From: Stagonosporopsis chrysanthemi
Lineage: Eukaryota; Ascomycota; Dothideomycetes; Pleosporales; Didymellaceae
Length of the DNA stretch: 64,000 nucleotides
Assembly (NCBI GenBank): GCA_022560025.1
Contig: JAFISE010000075.1
Span: 62,001 to 126,000 of the forward strand
Reading direction: 5' to 3'
This document shows, one piece after another, positions 20,372 through 31,700 of the stretch (positions are counted from its first letter, which is position 1; each line of letters begins with the position of its first letter). Position numbers and translations under genes: made by a program. The notes beneath the pieces were generated by a model. That model was given only the letters and a program-made list of their open reading frames with translations. It ran no database searches and had not been told where the DNA came from.

Positions 20372-23290
20372 TCAGCTCATCTTGTTCCCGCCGCCGCACC
20401 AGCAGCGTCCATCACCCTCCTTCTCGACGTGAACAACAACGTCCATGTTCCTGCCTTTGAGAAACTGAATCGTGCGCTCGCGCACATCCTCGAGATCTGC
20501 GGCTTGAGCGGCGATGACGTGGATAACGCCGAGGATCCTTTGCTTTCCAGAAGCATGGCTGTGGTCGTGGTCGTGGTCATGGTCATGGTCGTGGTGATCA
20601 TGCGCATGTGCGTGTGAGTGAGAGTGTGCGTGGTCGTGGCCTGGGTGCTTGTGTTTGTGTCCATTTGCATGGCTATGGTCGTGATCGTGGTCATGTTCAT
20701 GATCATGGCTGCCAGCACAGCCTTCGTGCTTGTGTTCGTGCGCGTGTGCTTCAGCGTGCGCGGCGCCCTCGTCTTCTAGCCAGAATTTGGGCACTGTGTA
20801 GCCGACAACTCCTCGTAGAGAGCTGAGTTCCTGTAGAGTGTTGCGCACACCGTATTCTGCGTCGGTGGGAAGCGACAGCATCAGTCGCATGCCTGAGCTC
20901 TTGACAAGTGGAATCGCAGACAAGAAAATGAGAATGGCAATGATACATGACGCAATAGGATCCCAGCCGGACCAGCCGTAGTACTTAGTGAGCAGGGTAG
21001 AGATGATGACAGCCACGGAGCCAAGAGCATCCGCGAGAATGTGCAAGAAAATGCCCTGCATATTCTCGTTGTCGTGGGAATGACCGTGTCCATGGTCGTG
21101 ATCTCCGTGATCATGCGAATGTCCGTGTCCATGGTGTGCGTGGCCAAAGGCGGTGAGGCCTACAATGTTGACGAGGAAGCCAAGGATACTGACAATCAGG
21201 AGTTCGTTTAGTCGTTGGAGCTCGTGGCCCTCCCATAGGCGCTCAAAAGCGTCGAAGATAATCTCTACACTGACGAGCCTAGCTTGTGTTAGCAAGGATA
21301 CGGAGCAGGAGCAGTTCCATCCATTTACAAAAGGAAGACACCGTTGGCGAAACCAGACAAAGTGTCGATCTTGCCGTAACCGTACGGGAAGCGGGCATTG
21401 GGGCGCCATTTGCTCATGACTGCCGCTGCTAGACCTACAGCGAGACCAGCACAATCGAAGAGCATGTGTATACTGTCAGTAAGCAGACCAAGGGAACCAC
21501 TGACGAAGCCATAGAAGAACTGAACGACCATAAAGCTGAGGTTGAGAACTCCGAAGTACGCAATGCGTCGTGAGTCCCTCTCAATCATGACGCTGTGGAG
21601 GATGGAGCCTGGCGTAGTTCGTGCAATGAGGAATTCGGAAATTTTCGAAGGATTTGCGTGGAGGTGGTGTTCGTTTTTGTGATCGTGCGAATGGCCTGCA
21701 TGTGTATGATCATGAGTGTGAGCATGCGAGTGTGCGTGAGACGCACGAGTGTCCCAAGCGACACCACAAGCATAAAGTATGTATGACAGTCCAGTAAAGC
21801 CTATATGGTACAGCTCGGGCCATGTTTGCCACCCGGTGAACGCAATGATCATGATGCCACCAAGGTGCAGCCCCACGTATTGGTGACTTCGTATGGCTGC
21901 TGGAAGCGAGAAGAAGATGAGCGCCGCGGCTGATGCAACCGATAATGCGGTAAAGACAATGGTATGTTGCGAGAACGATGACGCTGAGGAAGCAAGAATT
22001 GAATACAGGAGGGTAAGGATCATGAGACCAACGCCTGACACGCAAGTGAGCAATATGTCCTCCGGTGTACTAATCAGAGGTGAAGATGGCTTGGGTAAGG
22101 ACGCTCGCGTAGAGGTGCGCTGGGACTGGCTTCCGGTAATCAATGACCAGCCAGCTGTAGGTAGAGGTGGAGGAGCCGCGAAAATCGATACAAACAGGGC
22201 GCCGTAGCCGAGCATGGCACATGCTGGATGGCCCCAGATTACAACGTCCACAACTGTACCAAGCAGCAAAACTGCGAAGGTCGTTCTTCGAGTCCGGAGG
22301 GTCCTCTTCAGGTCATCTCCACGCGTGTGCTTGCCCGGTTTGTGGTCTGTAGCGCCAAGTCCAGCTGCAACCGCTGTGAGCAGCACCAGGGCCGTCTTTG
22401 CACCGCCTATCTGCATGGTGGCATAGAAAGGCAGCAAGACACCAGCAGTATTGCTGAGAGTCTGTTTGAGACGCGAGACATCTCGCACTACGGTGCCTAC
22501 ACTTCCCCAACCCACTGCCTTTCGCCTATCGAGCGGTTGGTCCAGACTCGCTCGAACTCTCGCAATCAGTCCTACAACAAGCAAGGTCGTCGACGTGAGA
22601 AATAGGGCGTTGAGGACGTATGCGCTGTTCGCAGCTGTTTCGACGGCGGTCGCTGGCTCGTTCTCAGTGGCAGCTGTTGAGAGGGTCGCGGGCAGCTTTC
22701 TTGCGGCACTTGGGTAGGCTATCGAGGCAAGAAGGAACGGGAGAGGAATGAGCAGCGCGGTGAGTGCTTCGGGGAGGTCGAGCCGTGAGCTGTTAGTAAG
22801 TCAGTACATAATCCTTGTTACCATTGAACAAATCCTACGAAGGCGGCGGCGCAGGCACAGACTCCTGTACAGGCGGAAACATGCCATACTTGGCTGCTGC
22901 TGCGTTCTTTCTTGGTGTCTGAGGCGAGTCTAAGCCCACTCGGCCGTTTGCTCGGCCATTCGCGAAAGTGGTCAGGCTATGGTTGGAGCCGTTCGAGGTT
23001 GTGTGGGCGTGCGAGTGGGAATGACTATGTCCATGGTCGTGGGTGTGTGCATTGCTGTTGTACTCGGCGTACGGTGAGCGCACCGCGCCATACAGTTGCC
23101 CGCTCATGTCTGATCTGCGGTGCTGATGCCCTGACGTGTGGTTGGTCCCTTCGTTCACAGGCGACAGGGCTTTGGAGCGTCCACTGCGATTCGGCGACGG
23201 TGCGGTGAAGTATTGCGGTTGCGATTGCGAGCGCCCATGGCCGTGAGCATGCGTGGTGGGCGTGATAGGCAGAGCGTATGTCGACGCCAT
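20372..23290 (-). CDS. msc2: Msc2/ZnT5-type zinc transporter (cation diffusion facilitator)
   Basis: Three exons (23290-22839, 22789-21329, 21278-20372; introns 49 and 50 bp), 939 aa. The order is: a disordered Ser/His-rich N-terminus of about 150 aa; an Msc2-specific block of membrane spans; a His-rich cytosolic loop; then the six-span CDF core. CDF zinc ligands are visible as two HxxxD motifs, IHMLFD (span II) and LHILAD (span V). A His/Asp/Gly loop (GHAHHGHGHSHDHGD) separates spans IV and V, as in other ZnTs. The C-terminal domain carries an additional insert of about 70 residues dominated by HDHDH repeats (DNA about 20556-20762). Msc2 partners with Zrg17 in yeast to import zinc into the ER/secretory pathway and supports protein folding. 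Head-to-head with ALG1, 418 bp apart. The long His repeats are the likely reason for simple-sequence DNA here. Confidence 0.9.
20556..20762 (-). repeat. Coding simple repeat: histidine-rich (His-Asp/His-Ser/His-Ala) insert
   Basis: The minus strand codes for alternating His with Asp, Ser, Ala, Glu or Lys over roughly 70 residues, visible on the plus strand as GTG/ATG/TCG-GTC runs. It sits between conserved parts of the Msc2 C-terminal domain. Confidence 0.85.
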
Positions 23291-23708
23291 CTGCTAGCAC
23301 CGTGTGCGGGAGTCCGTTCTCGCTGTGTCTTGACTCGGTCTCAGTGTGCTGCACGCAAGAGGCAAAGGAGCCGTCTAGGGGTCGTATCGCTCCAGCTCCA
23401 GCAAAAGACGATGCGATCGAGATATGTACAGGTAGAGGGTGCTCGAACAGGTGGGGCCGTCAAGAGCAACGTAATGTAGTTTGGAGGCGCCTCTATCTGT
23501 TTCGATAGCGGCGCCGCATCCATCACTTATTCAGGGGCCCAGTTCACTCTCTTTGACGTGCATCCTACGCGCCTTCCCTATTGGTGCTTCCCCGGCCAGC
23601 GCCACGAGCCGGGATGCAGGGCGGAGATCGTTAAGCGAAACGCGGCTGCAACGTGACCGTCTGCTTCACCATCACAGGCCAGACGCCCTCACCACACCGG
23701 AACCGGTC
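23291..23708. promoter_or_regulatory. Shared divergent promoter of msc2 and alg1
   Basis: 418 bp between two start codons. It contains TGACGTG at 23554-23560, which resembles the Hac1/UPRE-2 core, and ATTGG at 23580-23584 (CCAAT box on the minus strand). Both genes serve the ER, so co-regulation by the unfolded protein response is plausible but inferred. Confidence 0.4.
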
Positions 23709-25234
23709 ATGTTCGAGTCGCTGCTCACTGAGAAGTTCAGCAATGGCTTCGATATTGTTCTGGGCATTGCGTTGCTCTTGTCGTGTGTCTTCACCCTAAT
23801 TTTGGTGACCCTACCATCACAGTATGACCCGTATACGGACAAACCGCTGAGGGTAGTGGACGAAGAGGGCAATGAGGTCAAAGTGAAGAGAGAGGATGGA
23901 AGCAATCCGATCAACTTCAAGCAAGGAAGGACGGTGCAGATCGTTGTCTTGGGAGACATTGGACGTTCTCCGCGCATGCAGTACCATGCTCTGAGTATCG
24001 CCAAACACGGCGGGAGGGTGTTTCTGATCGGCTACCAGGGTATGACGCTCAAATTACAGGTTGACGCTCATTATCTGACATTCTTTTAGAGTCCGAGATA
24101 CATCCGGACATTGTTTCCAACCCATTGATTGAGGTCGTGGCGTTGGTCCCAGCACCTTCTTTTCTCCGTTCCAACAGCAAAGTCCTGTTCCCTATACTGG
24201 CACCACTGAAAGTACTCTGGCAGGTCAGGAGTCTGTACCGGGCCCTATGTTATCGCACGCAACCTGGAAGATGGATGCTCGTGCAGAACCCTCCTTCAAT
24301 TCCCACGCTCGCAGTGGCGAGTCTAGTGTGCTTCATTCGCAACACCCAGCTCGTCATTGACTGGCACAACTTTGGCTATTCAATTCTTGCGCTCAAACTC
24401 GGCAACAACCATCCTCTCGTCAGGATTTCTGCCCTGTACGAGAGGGTTTTCGCCAAGGCTGCGAGGCACCATTTCACTGTTACCCATGCAATGGCCCGCG
24501 TGCTCAAAGACACGTATGGAGTCATTGCTCAAGCCCTGCACGACCGACCGGGCCCAATGTTCCGACCAATTGATTCACAAGAGCGACGAGCCTTTCTTTC
24601 CCGACTGCCAGAGACAGCGCAATACGCGCAAGATCTTACTGCGTCCACCAAAACACCTTGGAAGCTCATCGTCAGTTCGACATCATGGACAGCAGACGAA
24701 GACTTTTCTATCCTACTCGACGCGCTCTGTGCCTACTCCGCGCAGGTCACTGCGAAACCTGGTCTACCTAACATCTTAGCCATCATCACGGGCAAGGGTC
24801 CGCAGAAAGACCACTATCTCGCCAAGATCCGCGCTTTGAATCAAGAGAAGAAGCTCCTAAACGTTGTCATTCAAACAGCATGGCTTACGTCCGAGGACTA
24901 CGCGACGCTCCTAGCTGCCGCCGACCTCGGGGTCTCGTTACACATGTCCTCGTCTGGCGTCGACCTACCCATGAAAGTTGTCGATATGTTCGGTGCAGGA
25001 CTTCCAGTTGTTGGCTGGGGCAAGTTCGAAGCCTGGCCTGAACTGGTCAAGGAGGACGTCAATGGAAAGGGGTTCGAGAGCTCGCAGCAGTTGACGGAGC
25101 AGCTACTCGGCTTGTTTGGTGACAAGGCTGGTCTGTTAGACATCCTCAAAAAGGGTGCGCTCGAAGAGAGCAAGTACAGATGGGATGGAGAGTGGGATCG
25201 TGTCGGTGGAAAGCTGTTCAGGTTGGTTGACTGA
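23709..25234 (+). CDS. alg1: ALG1 chitobiosyldiphosphodolichol beta-1,4-mannosyltransferase
   Basis: Two exons (23709-24039 and 24090-25234; intron 50 bp), 491 aa. The enzyme adds the first mannose from GDP-mannose to GlcNAc2-PP-dolichol on the cytosolic face of the ER, the committed mannosylation step of N-glycan precursor assembly (family GT33). An N-terminal membrane anchor lies at about residues 14-36. Conserved segments are VVLGDIGRSPRMQYHA, VQNPPSIPTL, VIDWHNFGYS, a helical HFTVTHAMA, VSSTSWTADEDF, LPNILAIITGKGPQK, and the nucleotide-sugar region SLHMSSSGVDLPMKVVDMFG. The start at 23709 (MFESLL) places the anchor at the N-terminus; the frame is open further upstream but without matching features. 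Confidence 0.93.
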
Positions 25235-25868
25235 TAGTATCAACGTATCCGCGTTCGTCGTTCATCTCTGCTTTGCGAACCTTTTCTTGAGGGACGAGTA
25301 ATAGAAAATCCAACTAGAGATCAAAGTCGCAGTCTACGTATGGTGGCAGAAGTAAACTAGCGTGATGAACCAAAATCTTACACCTTGAGGCCTGAACTTT
25401 ACCGCAACCTCACCACAGTCGCTTTCCCAACTTGACATGCCTCTATCAGAACAGGCTCCTCTCACGATCATCGGGTGCCTTCTGTACGGAGCCTGTATGA
25501 TGTGGGAGTTCATGGAAGATGCAACGGCAAAGAATATCGTCATTGCACTCACACTAGTTTCGTCCGCTATCTCCGCACCACAAAGGCCGCCTGCTATATC
25601 AGGCTCGTCCGCCCAGCCATGGTCGTAACATCGTAACTCCATTTCTAAGACTATTGCTCGTACTGAACCATCTTTTCGGACGAATATATAACAGTTGCGG
25701 CTTGAAGTATTCACATCAAGTATTGCGTCATTATCTATCCCAGCACGCTACATCCAACATACATATTGCGCGCCTGTCTCTTCCCATTTCCTTCTCTAAC
25801 CTTGCAAGCGACTGTCACACTTCGAAAATTCTGACTTCTCCACGCAAAGCAACACATCTCAACCCAAC
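25235..25868. other. Intergenic, no credible gene
   Basis: About 0.6 kb between the alg1 stop and the dehydrogenase start. A 63-codon frame (25437-25628 plus) and a 126-codon frame on the other strand overlap; neither has a recognisable domain. CT-rich and CAA-rich sequence near 25740-25868 looks like a promoter/leader. Confidence 0.55.
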
Positions 25869-26881
25869 ATGGGTAACCAACTCTCCCAGATGTTCCCGCC
25901 GACCCCGGCCTTTACCGAGGCGAAACTCCCCTCGGGCTCCCTCAAGGACAAAGTCTTCATCGTAACCGGTGCCTCAGCAGGTGTCGGCAAAGAACTCGCA
26001 CGCCTGCTGTACTCCCTCGACGGGACTGTCTACCTGGCAGCCCGCTCCGCAGAACGCGCCAACGCGGCGATATCTTGGATCCGCGAGTCCCACCCTTCGT
26101 CCAAAGGACGGCTGTCATTCCTGTACATTGAGCTCGCAGACCTCGAAACCATCGCGCCCGCAGCCTCGGAATTCCTCGCCAAGGAATCCCGCCTCGACGT
26201 CCTCTTCAACAACGCAGGCGTCATGGTCCCGCCACAGGGCTCCACGACAAAGCAGGGCTACGAACTCCAGCTCGGGACCAATTGCCTGGGCCACTACGCA
26301 TTCACTAAGCTGCTCACCCCGCTGCTGGTGCAGACGGCCAAGACAAGCGAGGCAGGCAGCGTGCGCGTTGTCTGGGTGTCGTCCAGCGCGGTTATGGGTG
26401 CGCCCACGGGGGGCGTCGACATGGCCAACCTCGCCTACACAAGCGACAAGTACGCGTTTCACAAGTACGCCGTCAGTAAAGCGGGAAACGTGCTGCACGC
26501 GCTGCAGTTTCGCAAGCTGTACGAGAAAGAAGGCGTCGTGAGTGTGGCTTTAAACCCGGGGAACCTGTCGTCGGACCTCTCGCGCCATGCGGGGTGGCTC
26601 GGGGTGGTTATCAAAGTGGTGCTGACGTATCCGGCGGTGAACGGGGCGTATACGGAGTTTTTCGCTGGGTTTGCGCCGGAGGTGAAGGCGTTGGCGCAGA
26701 ATGAGTGGGGTGAGTGTGCTTGCTTGTGTTGAGTGGTATTGAGTCAGGGCTAACGTGAACAGTGATTCCATTTGGACGTGTTTCCCCTCTGCGAGCAGAT
26801 TTGGCGGAGGCAAGACACGAGGGCGGAACAGCTGAGAAGTTCTGGGAATGGAGCGAGGAGCAGGTCAAGTCCTACCTGTGA
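25869..26881 (+). CDS. Short-chain dehydrogenase/reductase, probably N-myristoylated
   Basis: Two exons (25869-26709 and 26763-26881; intron 53 bp with GGGCTAACG branch region), 319 aa. Classical SDR marks: NAD(P)-binding TGASAGVGKEL (about 34-44), NNAGVM (about 115-120), the SSSAV strand with the catalytic Ser, and the YAVSK (YxxxK) active site (about residues 201-205). It resembles the retinol dehydrogenase/WW-oxidoreductase-like branch of fungal SDRs, whose substrates are mostly unknown. The protein starts MGNQLSQM, which fits the N-myristoylation consensus (Gly2, Ser6), suggesting membrane attachment. The C-terminus after the intron (WEWSEEQVKSYL) is the usual helical tail of this subfamily, supporting the splice. 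Confidence 0.87.
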
Positions 26882-28711
26882 ATGACATAATCTCTGTAGG
26901 GTATGTGGTTGGTCTTGAGGAGGTAGAATCCACGACGTAGTAAAATGTATAGCAGAGACGATTTAGAGCAGTCAGAGCATGACCATACTTGGTGGACTCG
27001 TGCGGGTGGCACGACAGTAGGATGTTCCAGGCTTGAAGCGCATGTTCCAAAGTGTCACATGGCAGGAAATTGAGTCCCACCTCCTACGCACATTTCGTCT
27101 TGTCTTCCATAAGAGATTGTACTTTAAGAGCCTTTCACTGGGAGCAAATGCTGATGGTCAGGCAATACCTGTGTGTCAACACTGTCAGTGCTTGATTCTA
27201 CGAGCAAACATAAACCGTCAAGTAAACCGTCAATGTGGCAGTCCCAGGTCGAACAGTTACTCTGGTATGTGCCTGCTCTGTTGTGAGCTTCTAGACGAAA
27301 GTTCACAGCTCGCAACGCTCGGTGTGATCAGTAATAGCTGAGGGCCACAGGCGTGCCATCACAGTCGGACAATCACCAGCCCAGAGCGGCGTACTGCGCA
27401 ACAGAATCACCATGAGCACAGCCTAGTGCGGCATATACCGAATGTATCGGTCCTACTGTGAGAACCATTTTGCACTCCATGTTCGCGCCATGGAGACGGG
27501 TCGGGCATCAACGTGATGATCTGAACTGTCAAGGCTCGGTCAAAGCGAATACGAAATGATATGCAAATGTCGTGCAGTAGTTTGCGCTTGTCTGCAAGTG
27601 TGCCGAAGTTCTGTCGGCTCTGGCCATGGCCACTTGTTCAGGCGTACAGAAGAGGGTGTTGTGCTCGAGTCAAGTCGATGCTGGCCAACAGAAGGCCAGA
27701 AGAGGGACTCGACGCCGCACCCTTGCTATGCCGCCTCCAGGTGCACACATTCAGGCGGTCGTCATGCGTCCTGTTCTCGTTCGGGCAGCTGCAATGTGGA
27801 AAAGAGGTCTTGTGGCGGAGCAGCTGCAACAGGGCGGCCAATTGGTGGATTGTGATCGTTGTGGACTGTGGCCGGTGGCGGCAAATGAGCCTCATCTCAT
27901 CTGAAATTGGCAATCTTTCATACACAAGAAGCATGCATGATTTTCTCTTGATGATTTGCACTGCGAACAGTCGTCAATCAAGAATGATGCCTGTCAATAG
28001 CCAAGCTCGAGGTTGACGTAACGGGGTGCCTGGCGAGCTGCTGAAGGGCAGTCCTGTTCAGCTCGCCGGTGTCGCGACCAACGGGCGGCCTGCGGAAGTT
28101 CGTTTTTCGCTCCGGCGAGACGGCGCGAAAGTCAAAAAGCAGTCCGTCCATGCTTGTCGCCGCACCTAATGTTTGGTTTTGCGCTGTGAATGGCCTTGAA
28201 AAGCATCAAGGCCGTCTACCGTGGCGGGGGGAAATGCGGGTGGCTGGTCGCAGACGGGTAGTATGTGATTGCACACCCAGGATGAGGCAGGCACGCAGGA
28301 CATGGGTGAGATGAGAGGACTGCTGCGTGTTTGTGACGATGCTGGTTTCTTGGTGATTGTGTCATGGACAGGCTGGCAGAGGCACATGCTCCAGCAGGTT
28401 GCAGGGCGAAGGCGCCAGGCGCCGGGGAAAGCAAAAGCGGTTGCGCTCTGGGATGGCGGCGCATGGACCCCCCGTGCAAGTGTGTGACGGGCTTGCCGCT
28501 GACTGGTGAGGTGCATCTGATGGCGTTCGCTGGGCGATGGGTGACAGGTCCGCGAGCTCAACCGTTGCTCTCCTCTTCTGCCGCTTCGTACTCATAATTA
28601 AGCATGTCGCATTGTGCACGCGTCGCCTGGTGATGCTCCGCCCACGCTTTGGTTCCCGCTGACGGAGATCTCGCCGCGGTACAGCTGCGCGCTTCCAGGG
28701 CATGGGGAGAG
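26882..28711. other. Intergenic, no credible gene
   Basis: About 1.8 kb between the dehydrogenase stop and the Lte1-like start. Short overlapping frames on both strands (for example 27561-28016 plus, 28362-28892 minus) have no recognisable domains. The part from about 28000 rises in GC and is likely the promoter and leader of the large downstream gene. Confidence 0.6.
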
Positions 28712-31700
28712 ATGGCGCTGCAACCAAATGCCTACCCAGGTTCCCCTGCAGCAGGCGCTGGGCAGCGCGAGATGCTTGCCGGCGCGCAAAACACACCCAC
28801 GGCCCCACGACGCGCTGACGACCAGCGCCGCCTGCGACGAGTGAAGGACTCGAAGGAGCAGCTGAAGAGGCGGACCAGGGCACGCGGCACAAGCAACGGC
28901 ACCATCGACACGACGACGAGCAACTCGACTGCCGCCGGGCGCTCCTACACGGTCGCCAACGTGCACAACGGCGTGATCTACCTCAGGTGAGTGCGGCGTG
29001 CTTTCGTTGTTGTTGTTGCTGTTGTTGTTGTTGTTATTGTTGCTGCTGCTGCTGCTGCCGCCGCGGCCGTCTTGCTTGCGCCCGCAGAGGGGCGGCGCGG
29101 GCAGGTGCGTCGCAGCTGGGCCGAGGAGGTTCGCTCTCGAGGCAGGCAGGAACTACCGACGCTCGAGGCAGGCGCGATGCTGTGGCGGCCCCGCGCCCAA
29201 CGCCGCGCGCGAGCAGCGAGCAGCGCGCAGCGCGCAGAGCAGCGTCGCCGCCGTGGGCCGCGCTGCAGAGGCCGCAACTGAGGCCGCGACTGAGGCTGAC
29301 CCCCGCCAGACCTGTCGTGCGCGCCGGCAACCAGCGCAACCGTCCCCAGCCCGACCCGTTCGTCTTCCCGCCCGCGACGCCGCCAGACAGCGCAACGCTC
29401 GACCCCAAGGACCTCGCGCTGCGCCCGACGAGCAATGAATGGGAGCACAGCCTGTACGGCTCCAGGACCCCGCGCTCCGAACCCACGCCGCCGCTGCCGC
29501 TGGACCTGATCGCAGGCTACCAGGCGCAGCAGCAGGCGCAGCAGCAGGCGCACGCTGGCCAGCACTCGACCGCACGCCCGCCCGCCCACGCCCGCTCGTA
29601 CTCGTTCTCGACCGTCGACGACCACACCGTCACCTCGACGGCCACCGAGCCCGGCACCTTCAAGGTCGTCATCGAACGCCCCCCCTTTGGCGGGCGGCCC
29701 AAGACAGCCGACCCAGCGTCCCTGCCCCTGCTGCAGGTCCCCATCCCTCACTACCGCCTGGGCACGCCGCGCTTCAGCACCAGAGGCACCGCCGACCTGC
29801 GCAGCTCCATCTACACCCGCACCTCGGCCGCCGACGACTTCAGGAGCTCGCTGCTGACGCCCCAGCGCGTCGGCTCGCACTCGTTCCTGTCCTCGCGCCC
29901 GCAGTCGGACGCATTCTCGCCCGTGCCGGCCAAGTTCCGCGCGACCATGGACCGGCCGCCCCTCTCTGCCTCCGCCCCGTCGTCCTCGCGCGTATCACAT
30001 TCGCCCATTGGGCCGCGGCTCTTCGATGTCCTGACGGCCAATCCGGACGACCGCGCTATTGTGCGCTTCTCGCCTTCCGGAGAGATACTGGCAGCGACCC
30101 CCTCGCGACTTGTGGCGCACATTACGTCTCCGAGCTTCTTGGACTACGAGCTCCTCTCCGACTTCTTCCTCACGTTTCGCGCCTTTCTGAGCACCAGAGA
30201 TTTAGTCGCATACCTCATATCACGCTTGAGATGGGCCGTCGACCGACAGGATGACTTTGGTCGCATCGTGCGGGTGCGCACGTTTGTGGCCCTCCGTCAT
30301 TGGATCCTCAACTACTTCGTGGACGACTTTGTGCCGTCTCATGATCTACGCATGTATTTCTGCAACCTGGTCAACCGCCTCTACGGCGATCTCAAGGCTC
30401 GTGCAGATGGAGGTGCCGGCGATGTGAAAATCGTGGGCGAGCTGAAGAAGTGCTGGAAGAGGACCTGTGTCATGTATTGGGAGACCGACGACACCCCCGG
30501 CAAGGACTTTGCCGACGGAGAGCTGCTGCCCGGCGGCTTCGTTGAGCTGCCACCGACCTACGAAGAGCCGGAAGTCTTGGTCACAACACCAGTGACCCCA
30601 CGGCAGGTAGACCGCGACACGAAAGAGACCATGGGGTCAAATCCGAGCGACCAGTTCGCCAGCCGGCATATGGACTGGGCACAGCGGTCTCGCCACACCC
30701 CTCAGAATTCCCTGAGCTCGCCATACGTATCGTCAAATGAAGGCGGCATTGTCCAGGTGCCACTTTCGCCTGGAAGCGAAGGGAGCATGCACATCTTGTC
30801 CTGTTCACTACCACGACGCGGCTTCCTGAAGAGCGAGCAAGCCATGAACTTGCCTCTTTATCCTCATCCAGTACCACACCCCCCGGCAGCGCCCACTCGA
30901 TTGGCAGCAAGCCCACAACAATTGGCATCGAACAAGAACCCTCGTTGGTCTCACACACACAAGCGTAGTGGCAGCTTCTCTGATGCTTTGCGGGACGACA
31001 GAGCTCCTCTCTCGATTCCGAAAAACGCCTCGGTAGATGTAACTATCTCTGCAGTGACGAGTATGCCGGGCAGTCTTGTGCGTGGTGGACTGTTCCAGCC
31101 AAGTTCGCCATATGTCAAGCTGAAGGGCACCAGCCTGCGCCATACCCGGACGCGCAGTGAAACAGATGGCGACGACATGTACGTTGACGATGCACAGCTT
31201 CGTCCAGGTCATGCAAACAGCCCAGGAATGAAGAAGATTCTTGGAAGTATGCGTCGCGCCTTGAGCATCAAACAATCGCCCCACGGAAGCCCTCAGTTGG
31301 GAGCTCATGTGCATCAGCGAATGGCACCTTCTGTACGATCCTCTAATCCAGGCGCAATGACGACGTTGTCAGCAGGAGGACGCAAACAACGCACAATTCG
31401 GGCCAAATCTGAAGTACGAATTGACGCCTTGGCCTTGAAAGTCGGGGAGAGCTTTAAAGAAGCCATTGAAGAGCAGCTAAAGAACGAGTCCCAGCAGCGA
31501 GAGAGCAGAATTGACCCTCCCGACTTGACTGGGTTCGAGTTCGAATTCGAGAAACGGAGGGCCTCACATGTTGTGGAGCCTATCGAGCATGTCGAGTCTG
31601 CCAAAAAGTCGGATCCTCGAGTATACAGCAATATCACAACCGGAAGCAAGTCGATTCTCATCATTGATGACACTGGGGCACCCCCACTTCCCATGATGTC

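Noticed and set aside
25437..25628. 63-codon frame with a hydrophobic segment
   Set aside because: Too short, antisense frame equally open, no evidence of conservation.
29005..29059. Triplet array considered as a CRISPR or coding repeat
   Set aside because: Pure microsatellite without spacers, in a eukaryotic intron.
28978..29880. 300-codon minus-strand frame
   Set aside because: Antisense to the Lte1-like gene and its repeat-bearing intron; Arg/Gly/Ala composition typical of GC-rich antisense.
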